DNA from: Helicobacter suis HS1
GTDB taxonomy: Bacteria; Campylobacterota; Campylobacteria; Campylobacterales; Helicobacteraceae
Assembly (NCBI RefSeq): GCF_026000295.1
Contig: NZ_AP026769.1
Coordinates: 682,001 to 746,000, forward strand
Direction: 5' to 3'
Length of the DNA: 64,000 nucleotides
The position numbers and the translations under genes were made by a program. The notes beneath the pieces are model-generated. The model was not told the DNA's origin, ran no database searches, and saw only the letters and a list, made by a program, of their open reading frames with translations. This document shows positions 19,609 to 28,443 of this stretch, piece by piece; position 1 is the first letter of the stretch, and every line of letters begins with the position of its first letter.

Positions 19609-20598
19609 ATGCTTTATCAGCAAAGCGGGGTGGATTTAAGAGGTGCGCAGGAATTTGTAGAGGCTCTTAGACCGTTGGCCGAACAAACTTATAGCCCACA
19701 AGTTTTACAGGGTGTGGGGGGTTTTTTTGGGGCGTATGCCTTGCCTGCTGGCTTAAAAGAGCCCGTACTCATTGCCTGCAGTGATGGGGTGGGCTCTAAA
19801 TTACTTTTAGCCTCTCAAGTACAAAAACTAGGCCAAATTGGGCTAGATTTAGTGGCGATGAATGTTAACGATCTGCTTTGTAGTTTTGCTAAACCTCTTT
19901 TTTTTCTAGATTACTACGCTACCCCTAAACTCAACCAAAAACAGGCTTTAGAAATTTTAGAAGGCATTGTACAGGGTTGCAAGTTAGCCGGGTGTGCGCT
20001 TTTAGGTGGAGAGAGTGCACAGATGAAGGGTTTTTACACAAAGGAGGCTTTTGATCTGGCGGGTTTTTGTGTGGGGGTGGTAGAAAAGTGCGATTTACCT
20101 CAAATAGAACAAATAAAAGCGGGGGATATTTTGGTAGGTTTTAAAAGTAGTGGCTTGCATAGCAATGGTTTTTCTTTAGTACGCCATTTACTAAAGACAC
20201 AAAACCCCCCCTCACATCTGGGCAATCAAAGCCTGCTAGAGACTCTTTTAACCCCCACACGGCTTTATGGGCATTTGTTACACTTGCGATCTAAAATCCG
20301 TGCTCTTGCTCATATCACCGGCGGAGGGCTAGTGTATAACCTGCCCCGTATTTTGCCTCCCTCTTTGGGGGCTGTGATAGAGCTTAAACATCTCCCGCGC
20401 ATGCCTGTTTTTGAGTGGTTAAAATCTTTAGTGCCTTTAGAGGAGTGTTTACAGGTGTTTAATATGGGAGTAGGAATGATTGCAGTGGTTGCGCCCTCTG
20501 ATTTTAACGCTTTGCGTGCGGCTGGGGGATTTTACTTAGGGGAAGTGGTTTTAAGTTCTGAGAAAATCCAATTTATCGGAGGTGATCATGGCATTTAA
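19609..20598 (+). CDS. purM: Phosphoribosylformylglycinamidine cyclo-ligase
   Basis: PurM closes the imidazole ring to form AIR in de novo purine synthesis. The N-terminus (YQQSGVDLRGAQEFV), CSDGVGSKLLLA, LDLVAMNVNDLLCS, LLGGESAQMKGFY and HITGGGLVYNLPRILP are PurM signatures and separate it from ThiL, SelD and HypE. Length is 329. H. pylori is generally described as lacking de novo purine synthesis, and purM is not between these neighbours there, so the gene sits as an insertion in an otherwise conserved block. purL is present at 48.5 kb. Confidence 0.9.
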   Translation: MLYQQSGVDLRGAQEFVEALRPLAEQTYSPQVLQGVGGFFGAYALPAGLKEPVLIACSDGVGSKLLLASQVQKLGQIGLDLVAMNVNDLLCSFAKPLFFLDYYATPKLNQKQALEILEGIVQGCKLAGCALLGGESAQMKGFYTKEAFDLAGFCVGVVEKCDLPQIEQIKAGDILVGFKSSGLHSNGFSLVRHLLKTQNPPSHLGNQSLLETLLTPTRLYGHLLHLRSKIRALAHITGGGLVYNLPRILPPSLGAVIELKHLPRMPVFEWLKSLVPLEECLQVFNMGVGMIAVVAPSDFNALRAAGGFYLGEVVLSSEKIQFIGGDHGI

Positions 20599-21163
20599 AA
20601 TTTATTGGAAATTATACGGGTATGCTTGTGGGGTGTTGTTGTTATTATTGGGTCTTTATGTGGGGGTTTTTATGGGTCTGTACCGTTTAGGGCAAAGTAA
20701 AACAGCGCCTATTGCGCCTCCTATTGGGGTTACTCAAAAAACACTAGAAATCACCCAAAAAACACCGGAAAACACCTCTCCTACACAAATTTTAGAGCCA
20801 CCCAAAACCCAAGAAACCCCCCAAAATACACCACAAGATCAAAAACCCCCCCAAAACACGCCACAAAATACAGAAGTTTTAAAACCTAAGCCAACCACAA
20901 GCCAACCACAAGCCTCTCCACAGAATCAAGATCAAGATCAAGTTGCCGCGCCTCCAACCCCAGCTCCAGAAAATACTAAACCCTCCTATAAGACTTATTA
21001 TGTGCTTTATAGTGTGGTCAATGTACGCTTGCAACCTAGCACGAATTCTAAAGTGGTGGCTAAAATCTTGCATGGTCAGGAAGTACAAGTATTAGAAACT
21101 AAACATGGCTGGGGACGGATTAAAAGTGGCTGGGTATTTTTACACCTACTCAAAGAAAAATAA
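20588..21163 (+). CDS. SH3-domain protein with Pro/Gln/Thr-rich linker
   Basis: A single N-terminal membrane segment (YACGVLLLLLGLYVGVFMGLY) is followed by a low-complexity linker of about 90 residues rich in PQNTPQ-type repeats. The C-terminal bacterial SH3 domain has VNVRLQPSTNSKVVAKIL and GWGRIKSGWVFL. The most likely layout is a membrane anchor with a periplasmic cell-wall-binding domain. The start ATG at 20588 has GGAGGTGATC upstream and overlaps the end of purM. H. pylori HP1250 is an SH3-type gene in the same place, next to aroE. Confidence 0.75.
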   Translation: MAFKIYWKLYGYACGVLLLLLGLYVGVFMGLYRLGQSKTAPIAPPIGVTQKTLEITQKTPENTSPTQILEPPKTQETPQNTPQDQKPPQNTPQNTEVLKPKPTTSQPQASPQNQDQDQVAAPPTPAPENTKPSYKTYYVLYSVVNVRLQPSTNSKVVAKILHGQEVQVLETKHGWGRIKSGWVFLHLLKEK

Positions 21164-21957
21164 TGCGCCTCTTTGGAGTTTTTGGTAACCCTATCGCGCA
21201 TTCTAAATCTCCTTTGTTGCATAATGCGGTGTTTTTGCGCTTTGAGCAAGAACTTAAGTTTAAAGGCAGCTACCACCCCCTTTTACTAGATAGAGAGGCT
21301 AATCTCAAAGAAAAATTTTTAGAACTCCACTTAAGCGGGGCTAATATCACCACTCCTTTTAAAGAAAAGGCCTTTGCTTGTAGCGATGTTGTAAAAGGTG
21401 TAGCGCAAGAGACAGGGGCGGTGAATGCGTGGGTGTTTGAGGGTGGGCAGATTGTGGGCTATAACACCGATGTAGAGGGTTTTTTATATCCCCTTCAAGA
21501 TCATACTTTTTCAAGCGCGCTTATTTTAGGGGCTGGAGGGAGCGCAAGAGCTATAGCCCACGCTCTTAAATCACGATTCATTCAAATAGAAATCCTTAAC
21601 CGCAGTACTCCCAAATTAGACTATTTCAAATCTCTAGGGCTAAAATGTTTCACCCCTCAAGATTTTAAAATCAAGCCCTATGATCTCATCATAAACACCA
21701 CCACCGCAGGCCTTAAAGAGCCTAGTTTGCCATGTAATCTAGAAATGTTAAAAGCTCTTTTGAAGCGCGCCACTCTTGCTTATGATTTGATCTATCAGCA
21801 CACGCCCTTTTTAAATCTAGCTAAGCAAGAGGGGCTCATCACTCTAGATGGCAAGGCCATGCTCATTGCTCAAGCAGCGCTGAGTTTTCTGTATTTTTGT
21901 GATCACAAACTCCCCTTTGAAGTGATTTTACAGACTATGCAAGAGGTGTTGTTATAA
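21163..21957 (+). CDS. aroE: Shikimate dehydrogenase
   Basis: AroE reduces 3-dehydroshikimate with NADPH. GNPIAHSKSPLLHN binds shikimate, the Lys in NITTPFKEKAF is catalytic, and ILGAGGSARAIAHAL is the nucleotide-binding loop. Length is 264. The ATG overlaps the previous stop (TAATG). A methyltransferase gene follows at once. Confidence 0.93.
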   Translation: MRLFGVFGNPIAHSKSPLLHNAVFLRFEQELKFKGSYHPLLLDREANLKEKFLELHLSGANITTPFKEKAFACSDVVKGVAQETGAVNAWVFEGGQIVGYNTDVEGFLYPLQDHTFSSALILGAGGSARAIAHALKSRFIQIEILNRSTPKLDYFKSLGLKCFTPQDFKIKPYDLIINTTTAGLKEPSLPCNLEMLKALLKRATLAYDLIYQHTPFLNLAKQEGLITLDGKAMLIAQAALSFLYFCDHKLPFEVILQTMQEVLL

Positions 21958-22022
21958 AACCTTCACATCTGCATTACTCCGAGCAAATCAATTTAGGCAG
22001 TTTTTACACGCCTCCCTTTTTA

Positions 22023-23042
22023 GTGCAAAAAGCTTTTGAAATGCTCCTAAAACACATCAACCCTCAAGATTATATTTTGCTAGATAGTGCGTGTGGTTAT
22101 GGAAGTTTTTTAGCTCTACCGGGCTTTAGTGCCTATGTGGGCGTGGATAAGGATAGCTTGGCCTTAAAAAAGGCTAGAAAAACCTGTAAACACGCTACTC
22201 TCTTGCACAAAAACGCCCTACGCGCTGTTATGCGGGAAAATTTTAATATCCCTAGCACTAGTAAGCTAGTGATTATGGGCAATCCGCCCTACAATGATAG
22301 AACCTCTAGGGTACGCTCTTCTTTTAAAGATAAAGAAGCGCTTAAGATGGATACCCCCCTTAAAGCTAGAGATATAGGCATTAGCTTTTTACGCTCCTTT
22401 GATTTACTTAAAGCAGATTATGTTTGTGTACTCCACCCCCTCTCTTATCTCATCAAGAGGGCTAATTTAAAATCTCTTAAAAATTTTGCTAAAAACTACC
22501 GCCTTGTTGATAGCTTAGTAGTGAGTTCGCAAATTTTCTGCCCAAAATCGCTAAGTTACTTTCCTATTGTTATAGCCTTATACAAAAGAGATATTAAAGG
22601 TCTAGATGAGGGTTTTCTTGCAAGTTTTAATTTCCAAACTCTAGAGGGTAAAAGCTTTAGATTGCAAGATTGGGATTTTATTAGTGCCTATGTAGACAAA
22701 TACCCTAATCAAAAGAAAGTCTCTAAAGATTTAAGAGTTTCCATGTTTTATACACTTAGAGATATTAATGCCCTTTTGCGCTCCAAGACTTTTTTAGTTA
22801 AAGAGAGTCCGCATGCTATCTATATCACTAAAGAGAAGTACAGCTTGTATTGCTACATTGATGTCTTTAAAACCCAGATCCCCCATATCCCCTATTATTT
22901 GCGCAACTGCGATGTGTTTTTAGACTATGCTAAGTTTAAGAATTTAGAAGATCATTTTGTTATAGCTAGCCAAACTAAGAAAATAAGCCCTGAAATTGAG
23001 CGCTACTTTAAGGATTTGTTAGGGGAACACTATGAAAATTGA
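22023..23042 (+). CDS. N6-adenine DNA methyltransferase, start uncertain
   Basis: A SAM-dependent DNA methyltransferase: motif I is DSACGYGSFLAL and the catalytic motif IV is NPPYND. From the GTG at 22023 the chain is 339 residues, but the same frame is open back to 21921. That stretch includes LGSFYTPPFLVQ, which looks like the conserved SAM-binding motif X of these enzymes. There is no ATG, GTG or TTG in that extension, so the true start is obscured by a frameshift, an unusual start codon or a sequence error. The stop overlaps the next gene by eleven bases, which suggests a restriction-modification pair. H. pylori has vacB (RNase R) between aroE and holA. Confidence 0.8.
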   Translation: MQKAFEMLLKHINPQDYILLDSACGYGSFLALPGFSAYVGVDKDSLALKKARKTCKHATLLHKNALRAVMRENFNIPSTSKLVIMGNPPYNDRTSRVRSSFKDKEALKMDTPLKARDIGISFLRSFDLLKADYVCVLHPLSYLIKRANLKSLKNFAKNYRLVDSLVVSSQIFCPKSLSYFPIVIALYKRDIKGLDEGFLASFNFQTLEGKSFRLQDWDFISAYVDKYPNQKKVSKDLRVSMFYTLRDINALLRSKTFLVKESPHAIYITKEKYSLYCYIDVFKTQIPHIPYYLRNCDVFLDYAKFKNLEDHFVIASQTKKISPEIERYFKDLLGEHYEN

Positions 23043-23805
23043 GATAGATGAAACAAACAAAGTTATTAAAGTACCAATCCCTCTTACAAGCCAAAGCGGC
23101 AAGATAAGAGTTAAAGTCCGTAATGATTTTACTGAATATGGGTTACCCACACCCACAAGACAAATCCCCTTCTCTTTAAAACACTATGTAGAATGGCAGA
23201 TTGGTTATGATGTAGATAAAAGCAATTTAGAAAAATTAGCCCTCAGTACACTCCCTTATACAGAATTTAAAGGGGCAAATAACAAACCCAAAGCTTTTTA
23301 CGAGCTGAGCGAATATCTTTACTATTTTGTTCAGTGGGGACTCATTACAAAAGTGGAAATTGGGGATCTATTAACAACCCTAGAAAATATCAGACAAAAG
23401 GACTTTTTAGATTCAAATTTTAACATTACTCGCGATCGCACCCAGCCTAAAGAAATTTTAGAGATGGTGTTTTACCACCTTGAAGTGAAGTACCCTCTTT
23501 TAGTCTACTCCTTTGATTCTTTGGATATTTCAGTAGAGATTGCGGTGCGAGAAAAACAGCGGGCTGTGGATATACAACCCATGCTCTATGTCTGTTTCCC
23601 CCTTGAAAAATTACAACCCGCGCCCGGTATGCCTTTTCTTTTAAAAAGAACAGCCCAGCCTAAAGAGCATGCTTATTTACTCTTAGCAGATCAGGACAAA
23701 TATTTTTTACTAGAAACCATGAAGATTTTTGGTATCTTGAGCGCTAAGCATAAGCACGATGTGTTAGAAATTTTAAAAGTAATCTTATGTATCAAAAAGA
23801 ACTAG
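23032..23805 (+). CDS. Putative restriction endonuclease partner
   Basis: A 257-residue protein overlapping the methyltransferase upstream and holA downstream. The N-terminal third is predicted beta-rich and basic (NKVIKVPIPLTSQSGKIR), with KHYVEWQIGYD and EYLYYFVQWGLI after it. No PD-(D/E)XK or HNH motif is clear to me. Size and layout recall the PabI-type nucleases, which are DNA glycosylases found next to adenine methyltransferases in Helicobacter, but that is a guess from context. The role as nuclease is inferred from the tight coupling to the methyltransferase. Confidence 0.5.
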   Translation: MKIEIDETNKVIKVPIPLTSQSGKIRVKVRNDFTEYGLPTPTRQIPFSLKHYVEWQIGYDVDKSNLEKLALSTLPYTEFKGANNKPKAFYELSEYLYYFVQWGLITKVEIGDLLTTLENIRQKDFLDSNFNITRDRTQPKEILEMVFYHLEVKYPLLVYSFDSLDISVEIAVREKQRAVDIQPMLYVCFPLEKLQPAPGMPFLLKRTAQPKEHAYLLLADQDKYFLLETMKIFGILSAKHKHDVLEILKVILCIKKN

Positions 23806-24761
23806 AAACTTATCTACAACACAAAATCCCGCGGGCTGTTTTGCTCTATGGAGAATGGGAGTTTTATATAGAATATTATGCCAATAAAATTGCTAAGCTC
23901 ACCCCACAGGTTCAGATTTACCGGGTTTATTTCAAAGATTATTGTTTTGAAGAAGTTTTAGAGTATATCAGCCAAGATTCTTTATTTGGCGGAGGTAGTT
24001 TGGTGTGGCTTAAGCTAGATAAAAAACTAGCGGCTAAAGAAGTGCGCATGCTTTTAGATAGACTAAGCAAACACCTACAAAATGCCTTGATCATAGAATT
24101 TTATAAAGCTAAGAGCCAGAGTGAATACGCCCAAGATTTCAAACAATTTGCTGCCCAGTTTAAGCACCCTAAATTAGAAGTTATAGAGGTACGCTTTTTT
24201 ATGCCAGATCTGCATGCGCGATTAGCCTTATTACAAGAGAAAACACGGGCTTTAAACTTATCAGTTAGCATGGAGGCGCTCACTCTGCTATTAGAAGTGC
24301 AAAATAATGATATACGAATAATCTATCAGGATTTAGAAAAATTAGCCTTGTTAGATAAACCCATTGGGCTTAGCGATGTGCACACGCATGTTTATGGAGT
24401 GGGTGGGATACAATTAGAAGAGCTTTTAGCGGTTTTATTTAAACGATCCTCTAAAGTGTTAGAAACTTTTATGCGCTTGCTAGCAGAAGGGTTTGAAGAG
24501 ATCGAACTCATACGCGGTTTGCAACGCTATTTTTACCAACTCTTTGGTTTTTATGCCTATATGCAAAAAGGATCAGGCAATGCTAAGGAAATTCTAGGCT
24601 ATAACCCTCCTCAGGCGATCACACAAACTTTAAAAGAGCGGTGTAAGCAAGTGATGAATTACCAACAGGTTTTTGTGTATTTAAATGCGTGGTATGTGGC
24701 TAGTATGCAAGGGAATGAAAGCTGGCATTTTTTAATCAAAATACAAGATAATATTTGCTAA
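23787..24761 (+). CDS. holA: DNA polymerase III delta subunit
   Basis: HolA is the clamp-loader subunit that opens the beta clamp. The chain begins [11 protein letters not shown] and has the weakly conserved features of the family: [20 protein letters not shown] near the start, [17 protein letters not shown], and helical C-terminal collar sequence. Length is 324. Its place before rpsF-ssb-rpsR matches H. pylori HP1247. Confidence 0.82.
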   Translation: MYQKELETYLQHKIPRAVLLYGEWEFYIEYYANKIAKLTPQVQIYRVYFKDYCFEEVLEYISQDSLFGGGSLVWLKLDKKLAAKEVRMLLDRLSKHLQNALIIEFYKAKSQSEYAQDFKQFAAQFKHPKLEVIEVRFFMPDLHARLALLQEKTRALNLSVSMEALTLLLEVQNNDIRIIYQDLEKLALLDKPIGLSDVHTHVYGVGGIQLEELLAVLFKRSSKVLETFMRLLAEGFEEIELIRGLQRYFYQLFGFYAYMQKGSGNAKEILGYNPPQAITQTLKERCKQVMNYQQVFVYLNAWYVASMQGNESWHFLIKIQDNIC

Positions 24762-24820
24762 AATGGAAGATTAAAACCTTGCTCTTAATGAAAAAAAGAG
24801 TTTATGTAAAAGGAGATTTT

Positions 24821-25228
24821 TTGAAACATTATGAGACAATGTTTATTCTCAAACCCACTTTAGTAGAAGAGGACATCAAAGATAAATTAGCGTTTTACCA
24901 AGAGGTGATCACAAAAAGCGGGGGGGAGGTGGTTAATACTTTGGATATGGGGCACAGAAACTTAGCTTATGAAATCCAAAAACACAAGCGCGGGTACTAT
25001 TTTGTCATTTATTTTACAGCCCATGCAGATGTAGTATTAGAACTAGAAAGGCTGTATCGTATCAATGAGGATATTTTGCGTTTCATGATTTTAAAATATG
25101 AGAGCAAGAAAGAACAAAAAGCGTGGCAAACTTTGGTGCATCGTGCTTCTAAAAACCTACTACACGCTGGTTTTGAAAAACCCCATAAAGAAACCCCGCC
25201 CCAACAGGTTCCCCCTGTGGAGTCTTAG
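24821..25228 (+). CDS. rpsF: 30S ribosomal protein S6
   Basis: S6 binds 16S rRNA with S18. The conserved core starts [13 protein letters not shown] and includes [26 protein letters not shown] take the TTG at 24821, which has AAAGGAGATTTT upstream; the frame is open to 24755 but that part is not conserved. The ~25-residue tail is rich in Pro and Lys. It forms an operon with ssb (stop TAG then ATG) and rpsR. Confidence 0.93.
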   Translation: MKHYETMFILKPTLVEEDIKDKLAFYQEVITKSGGEVVNTLDMGHRNLAYEIQKHKRGYYFVIYFTAHADVVLELERLYRINEDILRFMILKYESKKEQKAWQTLVHRASKNLLHAGFEKPHKETPPQQVPPVES

Positions 25229-25684
25229 ATGTATAATAAAATCGTCCTTATTGGGCATTTTACCCGCGATGTAGAGATACGCCATTTGCCAAATGGGGGA
25301 GTGGTGGGCAAGGTGGGCATTGCTACTAACCATGTTTATAAACGCCAAGACGGGAGCAAGGCAGAGGAAACTTGTTTTATAGATGTGGATTTATTTGGGC
25401 GTACAGCTGAGGTGGCAAACCAATATCTACACAAGGGATCAAAGGTCTTAATTGAAGGGCGTTTAAAGCTTGAAAACTGGAGTGATCAATATGGCAACAA
25501 GCGCAGTAAACATAGCGTTTCTGCTGAAAGTCTTGTAATGTTAGATTCTAAAAGTGCGGCACAACCCAATACAGAATACCGCCAACAAAGAGATGAGGCG
25601 TATTCTAAACCTGTGCCAAGTTCTAAACCAAGACAGGAGGAGAAAATCCCTGAAATCAATGTTGATGATGACCTGCCTTTTTAA
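25229..25684 (+). CDS. ssb: Single-stranded DNA-binding protein
   Basis: SSB coats single-stranded DNA. The OB fold begins MYNKIVLIGHFTRDVEIR and includes FIDVDLFGRTAEVANQYLHKG. The C-terminal acidic tip VDDDLPF recruits partner proteins. Length is 151, with a shorter linker than in H. pylori. Confidence 0.95.
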   Translation: MYNKIVLIGHFTRDVEIRHLPNGGVVGKVGIATNHVYKRQDGSKAEETCFIDVDLFGRTAEVANQYLHKGSKVLIEGRLKLENWSDQYGNKRSKHSVSAESLVMLDSKSAAQPNTEYRQQRDEAYSKPVPSSKPRQEEKIPEINVDDDLPF

Positions 25685-25701
25685 CACTATAAGGAGAATG
25701 A

Positions 25702-25959
25702 ATGGAAAGAAAAAAGTATTCTAAACGCTACTGCAAATACACAGAAGCCAAGATTGAATTTATTGACTACAAGGATTTAGAATTGCTCAAGCATTCACTT
25801 TCTGAGCGCTATAAAATCATGCCAAGACGGCTAACGGGGAATAGTAAAAAGTGGCAAGAAAGAGTAGAGGTGGCGATTAAGCGCGCAAGGCACATGGCAC
25901 TTATCCCCTATATCGTGGATCGTAAAAAGGTTGTAGACAATCCTTTTAGGCTGTCTTAG
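25702..25959 (+). CDS. rpsR: 30S ribosomal protein S18
   Basis: An 85-residue basic protein. [17 protein letters not shown] and the C-terminal [13 protein letters not shown] are S18 hallmarks. ATAAGGAGAATGA gives a strong ribosome site. It is the last gene of the rpsF-ssb-rpsR operon. Confidence 0.96.
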   Translation: MERKKYSKRYCKYTEAKIEFIDYKDLELLKHSLSERYKIMPRRLTGNSKKWQERVEVAIKRARHMALIPYIVDRKKVVDNPFRLS

Positions 25960-25978
25960 TGTGTATTTTGGTTTTTGT

Positions 25979-25986
25979 TGTATAAT
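25979..25986 (+). promoter_or_regulatory. -10 box upstream of lpp20
   Basis: TGTATAATAAT lies about 30 bases before the lpp20 start and after the rpsR stop; GAAGGAG precedes the ATG. Confidence 0.55.
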
Positions 25987-26014
25987 AATTTGATTTTGTT
26001 TTGAAGGAGCATTG

Positions 26015-26527
26015 ATGGGCTTAAAGAAGTGGGTGTTACTAGGAAGTTTAGTAGGTGTGTTGGCAATTGTAGGGTGCGGTCAACCTAAATCAGGGGTGAG
26101 TAGAAAAAATAAAGCGTATCGCGCTGAAACTAAAGACGCTCCTAAATGGGTTACTGGGGACTTAAACCATATCAAAATGGAGAGCAAAGAGGATAGCGCC
26201 GTATTTAAAGGGCGTGGTGAAGAGGATATTGTGGGTAATAATGTAGATTATGCTACTGACATGGCTGCTGCTAAAGCTAGGGCTGATCTAGCCACAAATC
26301 TTAAAGCAGAACTCATGAAAGATGTTCAAGAACAGGTTTCTAGGGGTAATAATGCCTTAAGTGAGACCAGTAGCCGTACCGTTAGTGAAAAAGTAGATCG
26401 CGTACTCACGGCTAGTAAGATGTTAGCTAGATGGGTTGGTAAAGATCGCGTGTGGGTTTTGGTGGGCTTAGATAAGGGAGTTATCTCCAAAGTACGATCA
26501 GAATTAGGGTTAAACTCTACTAAATAG
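26015..26527 (+). CDS. lpp20: LPP20 lipoprotein
   Basis: A lipoprotein signal ends in VGCGQ. The body matches the LPP20 family: APKWVTGDL, DYATDMAAAKARADLATNLKAEL and RVWVLVGLDKGV. LPP20 is an outer-membrane and vesicle lipoprotein of H. pylori with antigenic properties; its biochemical role is not known. Length is 171 from the ATG at 26015. The next gene starts three bases after its stop, as in the H. pylori HP1456-HP1457 pair. Confidence 0.88.
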   Translation: MGLKKWVLLGSLVGVLAIVGCGQPKSGVSRKNKAYRAETKDAPKWVTGDLNHIKMESKEDSAVFKGRGEEDIVGNNVDYATDMAAAKARADLATNLKAELMKDVQEQVSRGNNALSETSSRTVSEKVDRVLTASKMLARWVGKDRVWVLVGLDKGVISKVRSELGLNSTK

Positions 26528-26529
26528 GC

Positions 26530-27009
26530 ATGAGATGGGTAGTGTTTGGCCTGCTATTAGCAAGTAGTTTTCTAGCGGGTGCGCCCAAGTGGGTTAAGCA
26601 ATGCTCTGGTGTAGCAAAGCTTAGTAAGGGAAATGTTATAGCTTGCGGGTCTGCGGATATTTTGGATGGAGATGTGGATTATGCCGCGAGTATGGCTAGC
26701 GCTGTAGCTAGAGATAAGTTAGCAGACTTTGTACTAAAAGATCAAAAAGTTGATTCTAAGAAAGAAGTTTCTGTGCAACTACCAAGTTTGTTAAAAGCCA
26801 AGTGGGTAGACTCTAGTAGGGTTTATGTCTTGCTTGGTATGGATTCTAAGAGCAGTAAACAGGTTAAGGTTATCGTGCAAAAAAAACCCTCCGGTGTTAT
26901 AACTCCGCCTAACAATCAAAAACAGACCCCAGTAGAACAAAAAATAAGCCCACCTACCAAAAGTGCCGCACAACCTCCTTTACAAAAGGAGATCACGCCT
27001 AAAAACTAA
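26530..27009 (+). CDS. LPP20-family secreted protein
   Basis: A signal peptide (MRWVVFGLLLASSFLAGA) without a lipobox precedes an LPP20-like domain: APKWVKQCSG, VDYAASMASAVARDKLADFV and SRVYVLLGMDSKS. The final ~45 residues are Pro/Gln/Lys-rich. It probably acts in the periplasm with the lipoprotein encoded just upstream. H. pylori HP1457 is the likely counterpart. Confidence 0.75.
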   Translation: MRWVVFGLLLASSFLAGAPKWVKQCSGVAKLSKGNVIACGSADILDGDVDYAASMASAVARDKLADFVLKDQKVDSKKEVSVQLPSLLKAKWVDSSRVYVLLGMDSKSSKQVKVIVQKKPSGVITPPNNQKQTPVEQKISPPTKSAAQPPLQKEITPKN

Positions 27010-27075
27010 AGCAAATAAGGCCTTTAAAGAAAAAACCTACTAAAATCTAAATAAGCAAGATGAAAGGATAATACC

Positions 27076-27723
27076 ATGAGAGAGTGGATTTTAAAAGGGA
27101 TACACAGCCCTAAAATATGGGTTTCTTGTGTACTTGGATCGCTACTACTTACCGGTTGTGGCCAACAAGTGAGTTATGTTTCCAAACACGATCAAGAGTC
27201 TAAAAAATATGTTACAGCGGGACTAGATTATCAAGATATTGAATACGCGGCTAAAACGGCTGTACAATCCATGCTAGCTAGCAAAGAAATGCAAGGGTTA
27301 CAAGGTAAAAAAGTGATTGCAGTTTCTGATGTGATCAATGATACCGAACAACATTTTGATCCACAACAACTTACCCAAATGGTGATTCAAACCTTGCAAG
27401 AGCAAGTTAAGGATAAATATTATGTAACTAGATTTGTTGCTGGTAGTGGGGGTGCGACAGATCAGATGATTGCTAAAGCCCGTAAGCTCCGAGACAATGA
27501 GGAGGTTAACCAAGAAACCACACAAGAAAAAGGTACAATACGCGCCCCCGATCTTTCCTTGAGTGGTAAAATTATCCAAAGAAATGCTAGGGTGAGTTCT
27601 ACAAAACAACGCATTGATTATGTATTTATCCTTAGTATCACTAGCGTCCACAATGGGCTAGAAGTTTGGAGTCATGAATTTCCTATCACTAAACTAGGTA
27701 GCAATAAATCAGTGGCATGGTAA
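27076..27723 (+). CDS. LpoB-like lipoprotein
   Basis: The signal peptide ends in a lipobox (LLLTGCGQ). The domain GLDYQDIEYAAKTAVQSML, KKVIAVSDVINDTEQHFDPQQLTQMVIQTL and LSLSGKIIQR follows the pattern of LpoB, the outer-membrane activator of penicillin-binding protein 1b. In Helicobacter such genes lie in the LPP20 cluster. AAAGGATAATACC precedes the ATG. The 3' end overlaps ung on the other strand by 15 bases. Confidence 0.72.
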   Translation: MREWILKGIHSPKIWVSCVLGSLLLTGCGQQVSYVSKHDQESKKYVTAGLDYQDIEYAAKTAVQSMLASKEMQGLQGKKVIAVSDVINDTEQHFDPQQLTQMVIQTLQEQVKDKYYVTRFVAGSGGATDQMIAKARKLRDNEEVNQETTQEKGTIRAPDLSLSGKIIQRNARVSSTKQRIDYVFILSITSVHNGLEVWSHEFPITKLGSNKSVAW

Positions 27724-28443
27724 AAACCAATCCATCAACACCCCTTGTTCTTTTAAAAAATCCTCCGCTTGATTAAAAATACGACTCCCTAGAAAGTTAG
27801 AGTTTCTCAGCTGGGCTAAAGGGCTTGGGTGGGGGGCTGTGATGATTAGATGTTTAGGGTTAGGCTTTAAAAGCTTGATCTTTTCTTGCGCAACCTTGCC
27901 TAAGAAAATAAAGACTAAAGGGCGCTCTAGTTGGGAAATTTGGTTTAAAACTCCATCAGTAAAGTATTCCCAACCCAAACCCGCATGGGATTTAGCCCTA
28001 TTTTTTTCTACACTTAAAATGGCATTGAGTAACAATACGCCTTGTTTTGCCCATGGGGCTAGATCGCCACAACTAGGTTTGATCTGCAAATTAGCGCTCA
28101 ATTCTTTATAGATATTTTGTAAACTCTGAGGAATAGGGGCATTTTTAGGCACACTAAAACTTAGCCCGCAAGCTAAGGGGTATTCTTGGTTTTGGTGCAT
28201 AAAAGTGCCATGATAGGGGTCTTGGCCTAAAAGAATGGTGTGTAATTTTTCTAAAGGGGTGTCTTCAAAAGCCCTAAAAATTTGGGTAAACAGGGGAAAA
28301 ACCCGCGTGTTCTTTTTATGCGCCTCTTTTAAGCTTTGCATGTAATTTTGATTAAGAGTAGAGAAAGAAGGGCTTTGGCTAAGAGGTTCTAATAAGGCAA
28401 ACCAAGCACTTTTTCGTAGGCGCTCTAAAATATGAAAAAGCAT
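27709..28443 (-). CDS. ung: Uracil-DNA glycosylase
   Basis: Ung removes uracil from DNA. The catalytic motif is LLGQDPYHG and the DNA-binding motif is APHPSPLAQLR; LLNAILSVEKNRAKSHAGLGWEYFTD is the usual central block. Length is 244. It lies directly after the chemoreceptor gene on the same strand. Confidence 0.94.
   Translation of the reverse strand: MLFHILERLRKSAWFALLEPLSQSPSFSTLNQNYMQSLKEAHKKNTRVFPLFTQIFRAFEDTPLEKLHTILLGQDPYHGTFMHQNQEYPLACGLSFSVPKNAPIPQSLQNIYKELSANLQIKPSCGDLAPWAKQGVLLLNAILSVEKNRAKSHAGLGWEYFTDGVLNQISQLERPLVFIFLGKVAQEKIKLLKPNPKHLIITAPHPSPLAQLRNSNFLGSRIFNQAEDFLKEQGVLMDWFLPCH

Noticed and set aside
19609-20598. ThiL, SelD or HypE instead of PurM
   Set aside because: The N-terminal GVD and the CSDGVGSK, GGGLVYNLPR blocks are specific to PurM.
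20750-20960. A CRISPR-like or tandem repeat array
   Set aside because: The repetition is low-complexity Pro/Gln/Thr coding sequence with irregular units and no spacers.
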